From Fabrea salina (taxonomy: Eukaryota > Ciliophora > Heterotrichea > Heterotrichida > Fabreidae), in assembly GCA_022984795.1 (NCBI GenBank), contig JALIHJ010000012.1:124001-188000 (forward strand): a DNA stretch of 64,000 nt, written 5' to 3'. A program made the translations under genes and the position numbers. Positions 1-8,302 of this stretch are shown in pieces. The notes under the pieces are model-generated. The model did not search any database. It had not been told where the DNA came from and was given only the letters and a program-made list of their open reading frames with translations. Numbering within the stretch: the first letter of the stretch is position 1; each line of letters starts with the position of its first letter.

Positions 1-661
1 TTGAAATCTTAATTTTGTAGTCTTTAATTGACACTGCCACTATAGGCGTGTACAGTCCTAACAAGTTTTCGTTCGAAGCACCTATTAGCTTAGATACTCT
101 AAAAGGAGAAGGTTCGATGTAGTCTGCTTCTTGGACAATTTGGAAGTCGTTAGGCTTAAATATAGCAAACATGCACAAGCAGAAGCTAAACAAACTAGAG
201 GACACAAACAGTATGAACCTTACGTACTCCCCTCTGGTGTTTTCAGCTCCTTTAACTTCGCACAACTGCAAAGCAACCTTCACAGAGTTGACCACAAAAC
301 TAAGTACCCAAAAAAGTCTATGGCCCAAAAGAGACATGCACATTCTCCTGTTGAACTCAAATATAAGCAAGCATAAACTCATAAACCAAGCCAGTGCTGA
401 CAGCAAGTAGTAAAGAGTCCTAATAACTAGCCCTAGTCCGCTGTAAGTCTCCGGAAGCGGCTCTACTGAGTTATAAAGGTTTATGCAAGCCATAAGCAAT
501 ACCATAACGATTTTGATGAGTTGAGATGTTGAAATGTAGCTGCCCTTTCGCTCAATTCCGTCCTTCCAGTGCTTGATAAAGCGGAACCCACAGTAACCCA
601 TGAACCAAAGAGGCAGTACTAGCATTGGCAAGTACAAGTTTCCCAATGAAACTATAGGCAT
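1..661 (-). CDS. Multi-pass membrane protein, N-terminal part (cut by window edge)
   Basis: An open minus-strand frame runs from ATG at 661 off the left edge (220 codons seen). It starts MPIVSLGNLYLPMLV and shows about five hydrophobic segments in its first 170 residues, followed by a soluble linker. Five N-terminal helices plus a linker resemble the TMD0 region of ABCC/MRP transporters, but no ATPase domain lies inside the window, so this is only a suggestion. The stretch at the edge (VAVSIKDYKIKIS) could begin a PX-like or other beta domain. Its start codon is only 21 bp from the start codon of the divergent gene at 683. Confidence 0.7.
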   Translation of the reverse strand, partial: MPIVSLGNLYLPMLVLPLWFMGYCGFRFIKHWKDGIERKGSYISTSQLIKIVMVLLMACINLYNSVEPLPETYSGLGLVIRTLYYLLSALAWFMSLCLLIFEFNRRMCMSLLGHRLFWVLSFVVNSVKVALQLCEVKGAENTRGEYVRFILFVSSSLFSFCLCMFAIFKPNDFQIVQEADYIEPSPFRVSKLIGASNENLLGLYTPIVAVSIKDYKIKIS

Positions 662-682
662 AATTTTTGCATAGTACTAAAG

Positions 683-1189
683 ATGCCCAAAGAAGTTGAA
701 TGCATCAGCTTTATGTCCCAAAAAGTAGGCAAGCGCATAAAGTCCACTAAGTTAAGACATTCTTGGAGGTTCAGGGTCTTTTGCGAGCATCACGAATTAG
801 AACTTTTGATTTCTAGGCTTTCGGGCAAAAGAGAAGTAAGACTCAACGGAAGTTCTGTTCACACCTCAAACAAGATGGACGGGCCTTTAAAGTTCAGTAT
901 CTTCTTGGGCAAGTTGCTGGAAATTTTTTATGAAGACAACCGCTACCAGTTAAAAATCGACGGCAAGAGTTTTGATGAATTTTTGAAAGAAGATATTAGA
1001 AAGCCTAAGAAGAGCTTTACCCAAGCTCCAAAAACAAACAAAGATTTTCGAACTGAAGAAACTGAAATTTACTCTAATTTAAGACAACTAACTCCTACCG
1101 GAGTTCCCAAAGAAAAGAGTTTAACCCTGAGACCCTCAATTGTACAGGAACCCAGGTTTACCAGGAAAAGTCTCAACCAATTCAAATAG
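683..1189 (+). CDS. Hypothetical basic protein, 168 aa
   Basis: ATG at 683, TAG stop at 1187-1189. No family recognised. The first 110 residues look folded (alternating hydrophobic and charged residues, with strands such as LRHSWRFRVF and HELELLISRL) and could be a small beta-rich domain. The C-terminal 60 residues are Ser/Thr/Pro/Lys-rich and probably disordered. Its 3' end overlaps the convergent gene at 1182 by 8 bp. Confidence 0.6.
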   Translation: MPKEVECISFMSQKVGKRIKSTKLRHSWRFRVFCEHHELELLISRLSGKREVRLNGSSVHTSNKMDGPLKFSIFLGKLLEIFYEDNRYQLKIDGKSFDEFLKEDIRKPKKSFTQAPKTNKDFRTEETEIYSNLRQLTPTGVPKEKSLTLRPSIVQEPRFTRKSLNQFK

Positions 1190-2411
1190 TATTTAAGTTA
1201 TCTAGAATCTCGAAACTTTGAAGCGTTTGTTCTTTACAAAGTCTTTTTATGTAATAAGAGTAAAGTTTTGACTTGATCCAGGAATGCCATTTTTGGAATG
1301 GTATGTTTAACTTTAAAGCTTTCAAGTAAAGCTTGTAAGGATCTACTGTGCAAATAGCGTCTATGTACTTAGAGTTGAGTTTTATTGCTTGCGTAGTTAG
1401 AACAAAAAACTCTTCACAAGGACTCTTGCGCACTTGGAAAGTTTTTCTTGTTTTGAAGTTAGCTCTGGCAACTTCAAAGGTGCTTGTAGTTAACTCGCAA
1501 GGGTTGAGTTTTAAGCTAGTAAACTCTGGAGGCTCAGGACTGGGTACTTCATCCTCGGAAGTTTCTAAACTTTTTAGTTCGGCTTTTAAACTTGGAGGTC
1601 TTTGACTTTGGTACTTGAGGGTTTGTTTGGGCTGTTGGAGTTCGTTGATTTCTTGCTTGAGATCGGATACTTGCTGTTCTAGGGCTTTGTTAACTTGCTT
1701 TGACTCTAAGAGTTCCTGGCAGGTAAACTGTTTGGCTCTTAGAGTTTCTTCAAGTTTTTGTGTGAGTCCAGTGTACCTTTCTAACAGACTTTGCTTTTCA
1801 GATTTGAGTTCATTGATTTTTTGTGAGAGTTCACTGTTGAAATTTGAAAGTTGGGTGTTTTCTTGGGTTAAAAGCAGGTTTTCTTTTTCTAGGGTGCAGT
1901 TTTGGTTTTTAAGGTAGTTTATTTGGGCTCTGAACTCAAGTTCCATGCTTTCTACTTTGCTGTCTAGAGTCCAAGATGCTTTGGTTGAGTTTTGGGAACT
2001 TTGCTTCGACGTGTTGATTTCTTTGAGTAAGTTTCGGTTTTCAACTTCAGTTTTTGAAAGCATGCACCTTATGTTTTCGTTTTTGTCATTAGCTCTTTTA
2101 AGCTGAATACTTAAACTTTGGTTTTCACTTTTTAAGTCCGTTACATATCTCCTATGCTTTTCACAAGAATCTTTTAGATTGTTTAGTTCTTTGGTGAGTT
2201 TCTTGTTTCGTTTTAGTAAAGCTTTTGCTATTTGCACAGCAGCAAAAAGGTCTTTTTCTCTGTCTGCTAAATCTTCGTCAAGAACCTCTGAAGACTTCCT
2301 TGAACTGGTTGTGTGTTGGCGACTTTCAAAGGAACACTCTAATTGCCAAGACAAGTTGTCCAGAACTCTTTTTAGGTGCTGTGTGTCTATTGAAAGTTCT
2401 TCAGTCTCCAT
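1182..2411 (-). CDS. Coiled-coil protein with CC1-box-like motif (possible dynein adaptor)
   Basis: 409 aa from the ATG at 2411 (METEELSIDTQ); the frame is open further upstream but only with a TTG. Residues 51-250 form a long heptad-rich coiled coil. At its start, residues 54-69 read DLFAAVQIAKALLKRN, which resembles the CC1 box of BICD/BICDR/TRAK/HAP1 adaptors (DLxLAAxIGxxLLxRN). The family Gly is Ala here. In animals this box binds the dynein light intermediate chain. Residues 280-320 are acidic and Pro-rich; the C-terminal 100 residues look like a small helical domain rich in Tyr and Lys. The stop is TGA. An adaptor role is inference from one motif; a generic coiled-coil protein is the alternative. 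Confidence 0.7.
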   Translation of the reverse strand: METEELSIDTQHLKRVLDNLSWQLECSFESRQHTTSSRKSSEVLDEDLADREKDLFAAVQIAKALLKRNKKLTKELNNLKDSCEKHRRYVTDLKSENQSLSIQLKRANDKNENIRCMLSKTEVENRNLLKEINTSKQSSQNSTKASWTLDSKVESMELEFRAQINYLKNQNCTLEKENLLLTQENTQLSNFNSELSQKINELKSEKQSLLERYTGLTQKLEETLRAKQFTCQELLESKQVNKALEQQVSDLKQEINELQQPKQTLKYQSQRPPSLKAELKSLETSEDEVPSPEPPEFTSLKLNPCELTTSTFEVARANFKTRKTFQVRKSPCEEFFVLTTQAIKLNSKYIDAICTVDPYKLYLKALKLNIPFQKWHSWIKSKLYSYYIKRLCKEQTLQSFEILDNLNTI

Positions 2412-2441
2412 TTGACTGTTAATTAGCTGCAATTATTTAAG

Positions 2442-3833
2442 TTAGAAATTAGCATAGTCTAATGGCTGCATAAATCCTGGGTCTTTGCACCTTCTCAAAA
2501 AAATATAAAGTTTCACTACACAAAAAGCCACCCCCACTACAGGTGCCACACAGAAACCAAGCAAAACAACAGCTGTGATCACTGGAGTCATCAATATTCC
2601 AAAGATAAAACCCACCACAAGTATTGCTAAAGAAGACTCCCAACTGTTGTTCAAACACTCACAAGCCAGCAAAATACTCATTGCAAAGGGAGCAATTGCG
2701 TAAACTATAGGTGTGCAAAGCAAACACAAAACCACAAAAATAGGGTAAGAGAAGTAAGAGTAATCCCTGGCTAGTCTTGCAATCGGGCGAGAGTTGTTTC
2801 TGAGTTCTATGTGGAACTGTTCAGTGGCGGCTATTGTGAAGACAAAGGGCAGCAGTACTGGGGCAAATATCAAACCCAAAATAACCCACCAAGAAGGGTT
2901 CCTTTTTTTCAGCTTAGTAGCTTGGCATTCCTCTAAGTGTCCGTGGAAATACTTTTCGCCACAAAGCCAACACCACTCGTATCTACACTTAGTGCAAGTC
3001 ATGTGGTTGCATCCATCGTTCTTTTCAACTCTACTTTTGCAGTTAGGACAGAACTTTGCCCCTCTTTTTTTGGACCACTTGTCCAAGGCGTAGTCAGCTT
3101 TTTGCTTGCACTTTTTGTTAGGGTGAGGGGCTTCCCCACAGTAGTAGCAGTAAAGGTAACTACAGACGTTGCAAGTAAGGGTAGTTTTACTCATACTTCC
3201 TGTGTCGTAGCCTTCGCAGTCAGGCTGAGGGCACCACCTGAGGTTTTGGTTTTTGGCAAGTTCTTCGTTTCTTTTGAATTTCATGTACTTGGTCCAGCAC
3301 TCTTTGGACACGTACAAGTATGTTAAGTCGTCAGGAATCTCTGAAAGGCAGTCAAAATCTGGACAGGGCATTGCTAGAACTTGGGCTTCTTTAATGCGGA
3401 TTTCTAAGTAGGTCTTGATGCAAGTAGCGCAAAAAGTATGAGTGCAGGAAGAAACAACTACTCTAGTAGCCTCGTTAGTAGGCTGACTGCAGATCATGCA
3501 AGTAGTGGACCTAGAGACTTCAACACAGATTTCCCTAGGAAGTTCCATTTCCAGTAGATCCAGGGCAGTTTCTATGTCTCTAGCTCCTAGTTTCAGAGCT
3601 CTTTGTATGCCTTGCTTTGTGTATTGCATCTGTGAAAGCTGGTTGTAAAGTGTAAGTAGCTGGTTTTCTTCTAAGGTAGTGAAGCTTTCTAAGGCACCAG
3701 AATTTTCGTCGAAAGAACTAGAACGTGGCTTGGTTCTTTCAGAAATCATAGCAGGTAGTTCTATTACTTGGCTAGAACTTCTTTTTAGAGTGTTTCCTAT
3801 AATTTCCGTTTCGATTTTAGTAGGTTTTGACAT
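2442..3833 (-). CDS. Membrane-anchored RBR-type E3 ubiquitin ligase
   Basis: 463 aa from ATG at 3833. A UBA-like helical segment lies near residues 57-96. It is followed by RING1 (from C112, with CTHTFCATC), an IBR (201-242, RWCPQPDCEGY...YCYYCGEAPH) and RING2 (262-300). RING2 carries the conserved KNDGCNHMTC; its Cys (about C275) matches the catalytic cysteine that forms the ubiquitin thioester in RBR ligases such as parkin and RNF19. Four or so hydrophobic segments follow (from WWVILGLIFAPVLL to the C-terminus), so it is anchored in a membrane with the RBR module facing the cytosol. The arrangement is like RNF19/Dorfin, though with more membrane segments. The substrate is unknown. Confidence 0.9.
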   Translation of the reverse strand: MSKPTKIETEIIGNTLKRSSSQVIELPAMISERTKPRSSSFDENSGALESFTTLEENQLLTLYNQLSQMQYTKQGIQRALKLGARDIETALDLLEMELPREICVEVSRSTTCMICSQPTNEATRVVVSSCTHTFCATCIKTYLEIRIKEAQVLAMPCPDFDCLSEIPDDLTYLYVSKECWTKYMKFKRNEELAKNQNLRWCPQPDCEGYDTGSMSKTTLTCNVCSYLYCYYCGEAPHPNKKCKQKADYALDKWSKKRGAKFCPNCKSRVEKNDGCNHMTCTKCRYEWCWLCGEKYFHGHLEECQATKLKKRNPSWWVILGLIFAPVLLPFVFTIAATEQFHIELRNNSRPIARLARDYSYFSYPIFVVLCLLCTPIVYAIAPFAMSILLACECLNNSWESSLAILVVGFIFGILMTPVITAVVLLGFCVAPVVGVAFCVVKLYIFLRRCKDPGFMQPLDYANF

Positions 3834-3859
3834 TTGCGTTTCAGTAAATTTATGTGTAA

Positions 3860-5140
3860 TTATATTAAACCCTTTAATTTAAACCGAAGTATTCTAGTTT
3901 CTATTGAAGAAATTTGAGTTTTTATGGTGTGTCTGTTTCTGCTAACTATAAGTTCTTGGATTTTTGAGTCGTAGATAGGGTAGAACTTCTTCCAAAACTC
4001 TGGGTCAAAATTTTCGCCTTCTGACCATATAAAAGCTAGGTTCAAAATACTTTTAGCGTGCATTCCTTGGTGTTTTTTAAGGATTTCTTCTTTCAGCAGT
4101 GCTTTTGAGCTTTCTGAAAGACAATCAGCAAAGGAAAAGCATATAACTGCAATTTGTTCAGAGGTTGAGTTTTCAAGCATTTCTTTGTTTATTCTTTTTT
4201 GGAAACTCCACAAGTCTTTTTTGTTCTTCTTGAAAAAGTGACTGATAGTTGAAAAGTCCATAGGGCTCTTTGTGATTTCTGGGTTTTCTAAACAATGCTT
4301 GTAAATTTTGTCTATAAGTTCAGGGCTTGAGTAGGCCTCGTTCACTAAAAGGGGGTTTATTAGGTTGCAGATATCCCTTGGCTTGAAATTTTCTAAGTTT
4401 TTAAGACTGTGCTTTTGGATAAAGTCCTGAACTTCTTTGAAGTACAGTTTGGAGTAAAGGAAAGTCTGTGAAATTATTACTACTTCCCTAGCAGTTGGGT
4501 TTTCGGGCAAGTTTTCTGCAAAGAGCTTCAGAAGGGCTTTGTCGTAGTGCTTCATTTTGTGGAGTGTTAAAAGAGCAAGCGCAAACTGAGGACAGTTTAG
4601 GTCTTTTACTATGTTAGGCAGAAGCTTAAGTATGTGTTCTTGGATTGGGTTCAGGCCTAGTCCAGAGCACCCCCAAAAAATTGTAACGTAGTCTTGGGTT
4701 TTCAACTTAGAGTTTTGTATTCTTTCTAGTATTGACTCACTGTACCTTGCTGCAGCTTTCCAGTTTTTGAACAGGTAAAGAAGAGCATCGCTGCAGTTGC
4801 TTGAAAAGTCTTCTTTTATAAACTTGACACCTAACTGGTGCCAGACTCCTTGGTCTTTTTCTTCTAACAAGCCACACGTTTGAATGAGCAACCCAAGGTC
4901 TTTTTCAGTGCCAGTTTCAGCTCTTTCCAACAAAGACTTCACAATCAAGTTCCTGAGTCTAGAGTTCCTTCTAAGCATTTTGGCAGAGCTTTTTAAGGAG
5001 GCTGTGTCTAACTCTTTGATTTTCTCACTCAGCTGACTTAAGCTGTGTTCTTTGTTGTTTAGCTCCTGAACCAAATTGCTGCTCAAAAACCTTACAGGAA
5101 GCCTGAAACGCCATCCACTCAGTAAGTTCCTAAACATCAT
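3860..5140 (-). CDS. Helical-repeat protein, probably mitochondrial
   Basis: 426 aa; start MMFRNLLSGWRFRLPVRFLSS is a good mitochondrial presequence (basic, hydroxylated, no acidic residues). The rest is a string of amphipathic helix pairs of roughly 35-40 residues, like the FASTK or OPR families of organellar RNA-binding proteins. No RAP domain is seen at the C-terminus. A role in mitochondrial RNA metabolism is therefore only a guess. The gene at 17649 is built in a similar style. The neighbour at 5161 also has a presequence-like start. Confidence 0.65.
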   Translation of the reverse strand: MMFRNLLSGWRFRLPVRFLSSNLVQELNNKEHSLSQLSEKIKELDTASLKSSAKMLRRNSRLRNLIVKSLLERAETGTEKDLGLLIQTCGLLEEKDQGVWHQLGVKFIKEDFSSNCSDALLYLFKNWKAAARYSESILERIQNSKLKTQDYVTIFWGCSGLGLNPIQEHILKLLPNIVKDLNCPQFALALLTLHKMKHYDKALLKLFAENLPENPTAREVVIISQTFLYSKLYFKEVQDFIQKHSLKNLENFKPRDICNLINPLLVNEAYSSPELIDKIYKHCLENPEITKSPMDFSTISHFFKKNKKDLWSFQKRINKEMLENSTSEQIAVICFSFADCLSESSKALLKEEILKKHQGMHAKSILNLAFIWSEGENFDPEFWKKFYPIYDSKIQELIVSRNRHTIKTQISSIETRILRFKLKGLI

Positions 5141-5160
5141 TTATTATCTTGTGTATTAAA

Positions 5161-5778
5161 TTACCTAAAGGCTTTGCTTCCAATTACGTGCAAGTTTTCT
5201 CTGCGATTATTGAGTCTATCCCCGTCTAAGTGGATCACAAATAACTTTGGGTTTTGAAGACCTAAAATAAGTCTATGGAAAGCCAAAGTGACTTTCTTGT
5301 CTTCATTGGTAGAGTGTGCATAAATAACGTTGTTGTCTTTGTGGTATTTCCAAGTATACAAGTCTACTGTTTCTAGGTCTTCCTTGTCACACAAGAAATT
5401 TCGAGTGCCTGCTCTTACTTCTAGGTACTCTCCTTGTTCGTCTTTCCAGGTTCTGTATTCATTTCTCAAAAGCTGGTTTTGCTTGCAGTACTCGTACAAT
5501 AGTTTTTTGGCGTACGCAAAAGCTTTTTGGGGGGATCCGTGGTCTTTGATGTTGACTTTGCTAACTGTGGAGTAGTTGTGTCGGATGTAGTATACATTAG
5601 AGTTCAGTTGGATGTTTCCTACCGGTTTCCCTCCTTTCCATTCTGGTTCTTGAGGTGAAGTTGAGTTAGAAAAACTTCTTAAGCTTCCTATTATTTTCTG
5701 GGGTCCCTCAGTAGAAACATGTCTCTTTGCTATCTATTTATTGGTTACTTTAGACACTTTATTAAACAAGCTCCACAT
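5161..5778 (-). CDS. HNH-endonuclease-like protein with AP2-like segment, split by a 15-nt intron
   Basis: 200 aa once the intron at 5734-5748 is removed. The ATG at 5778 gives MWSLFNKVSK, then IAKRHVSTEGPQ, a presequence-like start. Residues about 60-110 (NVYYIRHNYS...HGSPQKAFAYAKKLLYEY) resemble an AP2-type DNA-binding unit. The C-terminal part has FHRLILG followed by VIHLDGDRLNNRRENL, the HNH pattern of phage-type homing nucleases (HRLIMG...VDHINGxxLDNRxxNL). The Asp before the catalytic His is Ile, so activity is uncertain. No phage-like genes flank it; it sits between ordinary host genes and is spliced, so it looks domesticated. A DNA- or RNA-binding role is an alternative to cleavage. 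Confidence 0.75.
5734..5748 (-). other. 15-nt intron
   Basis: On the minus strand gtaaccaataaatag interrupts codons 10 and 11 of the HNH-like gene. It carries an in-frame TAG; removing it joins an ATG-led exon to the long frame without a phase change. Confidence 0.85.
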
Positions 5779-5811
5779 CTTCAGTTGTTAAATGATTAGG
5801 TAACAATAAAA

Positions 5812-6447
5812 ATGAACTCCAGATACTCCATAAGTATCCCAGCTTCTAATTTGCCTAGAAAAAAGTGTAAAGCTGCCTACTCTTACTTGCCAATAATAAT
5901 TCAGTCAGCTGATATTCCTTTGAAGAACTCCTCTTCCAAAATAATAAACCTTCCAAGCTCTAAAAAAGATCACAAACTCGAACCTCCTAGTTTGGAACAA
6001 CTCACTACCACTTCTCGCAATGCAAGACTCAGAAAAAACTACCCCAAAACTGAAGATATCCAACTCAAAATAGTTCAACACCGCCCTCCAGCAGACTTCT
6101 CTATCCAACCCATAACCCAATCTCCACCTAAAGAAACCAGAAGGCCGAATAGACTTGCAAAGATATCCCAAAGAAAAACACCCACTGTCAGAAAAAGCAC
6201 TTGTAACGAAGAAAGTAATTCACTGGAAAAAAATAGAATACGCAAAAACAATGACTACTTCAAAAGCGCTGGGAAAGAAATTTCTTATAAAAAAGTTAGT
6301 CCTCCCAAAGTGACTCCGGGAAGAGATTTGAATTCTTTTCGTAAGTTAAACGAGGAGTTTTTAAATAAGTTTGTTGAAGAATTCCAAGGAACTACTCCTA
6401 AGCCTTGGAGTACAGAGCACTCGGAATGTTCAAGTTTTGATAATTAA
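5812..6447 (+). CDS. Hypothetical disordered basic protein, 211 aa
   Basis: ATG at 5812, TAA at 6445. Rich in Lys, Pro, Ser and Thr through residue 165, with no domain recognised. The last 40 residues contain a likely amphipathic helix (FRKLNEEFLNKFVEEFQ). Such proteins are common among ciliate cortical and basal-body components, but there is no positive evidence here. Starts 33 bp from the divergent HNH-like gene. Confidence 0.55.
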   Translation: MNSRYSISIPASNLPRKKCKAAYSYLPIIIQSADIPLKNSSSKIINLPSSKKDHKLEPPSLEQLTTTSRNARLRKNYPKTEDIQLKIVQHRPPADFSIQPITQSPPKETRRPNRLAKISQRKTPTVRKSTCNEESNSLEKNRIRKNNDYFKSAGKEISYKKVSPPKVTPGRDLNSFRKLNEEFLNKFVEEFQGTTPKPWSTEHSECSSFDN

Positions 6448-6592
6448 GTTCTGAGACATATTAATCTTTTATTCCTAGTGCTTGCTCTTAGGTTCAATTT
6501 AATTCTCAAGTACATTTTTTAGTTCCTTCATCTTGTGATACCATTTGAGTTTATTCTCAAGTAATCAAACACACAAACAGCATGGAGTAATA
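6448..6592. promoter_or_regulatory. 145-bp spacer with a two-codon upstream ORF
   Basis: One of the few spacers above 100 bp. It is A/T-rich. ATGGAGTAA at 6582-6590 is a two-codon ORF ending three bases before the start codon at 6593. No RNA gene or repeat was seen. It may hold the promoter of the EF-hand gene. Confidence 0.3.
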
Positions 6593-7414
6593 ATGAGTAA
6601 AACTAAAGAAACATCTTCACTAACTAACTTTAGCTTAAGAAGTAGGTCCCCGAAACTCTATACCAACCTAGCACTGAGAGAAAAACTCCAGAAAATCGAG
6701 AACTACAACAACAGGAGTTGGCTAGAGAAAAGAAAAAAAACACCCCAAATACAACAAGAAAAAAGAACCAACCTCCGGAAAGTTTTTGACGAACTGGACA
6801 GTGATAACACTGGAATGATCAGCATTGAAGAGTTCTACGAGTCACTGTTGTCTATAGGACTTGTGGACACCAAAGAAGAAGTAACCGAGCTCTTCAAAAG
6901 TATTAATGCTTCTAAGTACGGAGTTGTAAGCTTTAACGAATTCCTAAAGGCCTTTGAAGACATACCCCCTGAGAAAAAAGATATCCGGTTGTTTTCTAAG
7001 GAAATTTCTTTGCCTAAAGCCACTGAAAAAGAAATCCCTTTTGCTCTTAAGATCAACCAAAGGAGAAGGAACCTGATCATGCAGGCTTACTTAGGCCAAA
7101 CTAAGTCCGAAATCGAGAAAGGAAAAACTTTTATTGAAAGCTGCACTTCAAACGAGGTCAAACACTGCTCTGAGTCTCCTTCGAAGCAACAAAGAATTGA
7201 CTGGTACAAAAACAACGCCTTCAAAAAGGTCCATAACCGAATTAAGTCATACAGGCAGAAACAATCTCCTCCCAAACTAAGTTATGGGAACTCACCAACA
7301 GGAAAATCCCCCAAAAACTATTCCAGGATTTCTAACTCACTTGACTTAAGGTCCAAAAGATGCACTCCCAGAATAACTAGAAAGTTTTTCGACATTCACA
7401 ATAGTTTTTTATAA
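6593..7414 (+). CDS. EF-hand protein
   Basis: 273 aa from ATG at 6593 (MSKTKETSSLTNF). Residues about 65-125 hold an EF-hand pair. Loop 1 is DSDNTGMISIEE, a canonical calcium loop; loop 2 (NASKYGVVSFNE) lacks most acidic ligands and probably does not bind calcium. The flanks are basic and Ser-rich, so this is likely a small calcium-responsive cytoskeletal or basal-body protein. That fits the calcium-based contractility of heterotrichs but is inference. Confidence 0.75.
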   Translation: MSKTKETSSLTNFSLRSRSPKLYTNLALREKLQKIENYNNRSWLEKRKKTPQIQQEKRTNLRKVFDELDSDNTGMISIEEFYESLLSIGLVDTKEEVTELFKSINASKYGVVSFNEFLKAFEDIPPEKKDIRLFSKEISLPKATEKEIPFALKINQRRRNLIMQAYLGQTKSEIEKGKTFIESCTSNEVKHCSESPSKQQRIDWYKNNAFKKVHNRIKSYRQKQSPPKLSYGNSPTGKSPKNYSRISNSLDLRSKRCTPRITRKFFDIHNSFL

Positions 7415-7421
7415 TTAATGC

Positions 7422-8261
7422 TTAACTTGCTTGTCTTTTGGCTATTCTTTTCATAAGTTTGGAGTTTTGTACAGTTTTAGAGCTCAAGTTAAGTAACTGC
7501 TTTCTAGCAAGACTTAAAATGCTAGAGTTGAAGTCTTGAGTGTGGTTAGTGAGCACTCTTATCTTGTCTTGGGGAAACAAACCCTGGAGTCCTTGCCACT
7601 TGCACTCAATCATTCCGTACTCCTCTAAAAACTGTAGTATGGTTACAAAGTCCCCTGGGTGGAGCACAAACCCGTCTCCTCCTTGTGAGTAAGTAGTTGC
7701 AATCACTTCTCCGTAAAGAGTTTTGGAGTCTTCGCTTTGGGGACTCAGCAAAGGCTTTACAGGAGTTGGTTCAGTTCCTGACTGCTGAATAGGCATTTCA
7801 AAGCTAATTACTTGTTGCTTGTTTAGTAATTGGGCGTTTTTTCTCTGAAGCACTTTGGAAGGAGCTGAGAGAGTTCCAGAGTAACTGCCAGAGTAACTTT
7901 CATTTATTTCGTACTCAAATTCTAAAGTTTCTTTAGGTTCAAAGTGCTTTTTGACTCTGCCAGAGCACCTTTCTAGGTTGAAGATGTCGTTGGGTTCAGA
8001 GAAAACTCTAAATTCAGGCTCTGCTGGAACTTCTTGTTGTCCAAAGCTTGCTTCTAGCTCTTCACTTATGTGTTCTTGGAACATTTTGGTTACTTGGACG
8101 CTTTCGATGCTTGGTTTTTCTTCAGGTTCTTCTAAAAGTTGGAAAGACTCTCCTAAGTAAGAGGAGGAGTCTTCCCTGTTCGAGGCTTTTGAAATTAAGT
8201 GTGAAATCAGTGAACTCTGAAATGCTGTTAAGAGTTTCTGTACTTTTTTACTGTTATCCAT
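7422..8261 (-). CDS. SH3-domain protein
   Basis: 279 aa from ATG at 8261 (MDNSKKVQKLL). Residues 183-237 fit an SH3 fold: GEVIATTYSQ for the first strand, the acidic GDGFVLHPGDFVTIL loop, then MIECKWQGLQGLFPQDKIRVL with the conserved Trp, Gly and Pro. The N-terminal 180 residues are acidic and mostly disordered. A short helical tail follows the SH3. The partner is unknown; SH3 proteins usually bind Pro-rich ligands in actin or endocytic complexes. Confidence 0.75.
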   Translation of the reverse strand: MDNSKKVQKLLTAFQSSLISHLISKASNREDSSSYLGESFQLLEEPEEKPSIESVQVTKMFQEHISEELEASFGQQEVPAEPEFRVFSEPNDIFNLERCSGRVKKHFEPKETLEFEYEINESYSGSYSGTLSAPSKVLQRKNAQLLNKQQVISFEMPIQQSGTEPTPVKPLLSPQSEDSKTLYGEVIATTYSQGGDGFVLHPGDFVTILQFLEEYGMIECKWQGLQGLFPQDKIRVLTNHTQDFNSSILSLARKQLLNLSSKTVQNSKLMKRIAKRQAS

Positions 8262-8302
8262 TTTAATTTCGAATGACGTCTGGATTGATGTGATTCCAAT
8301 AA

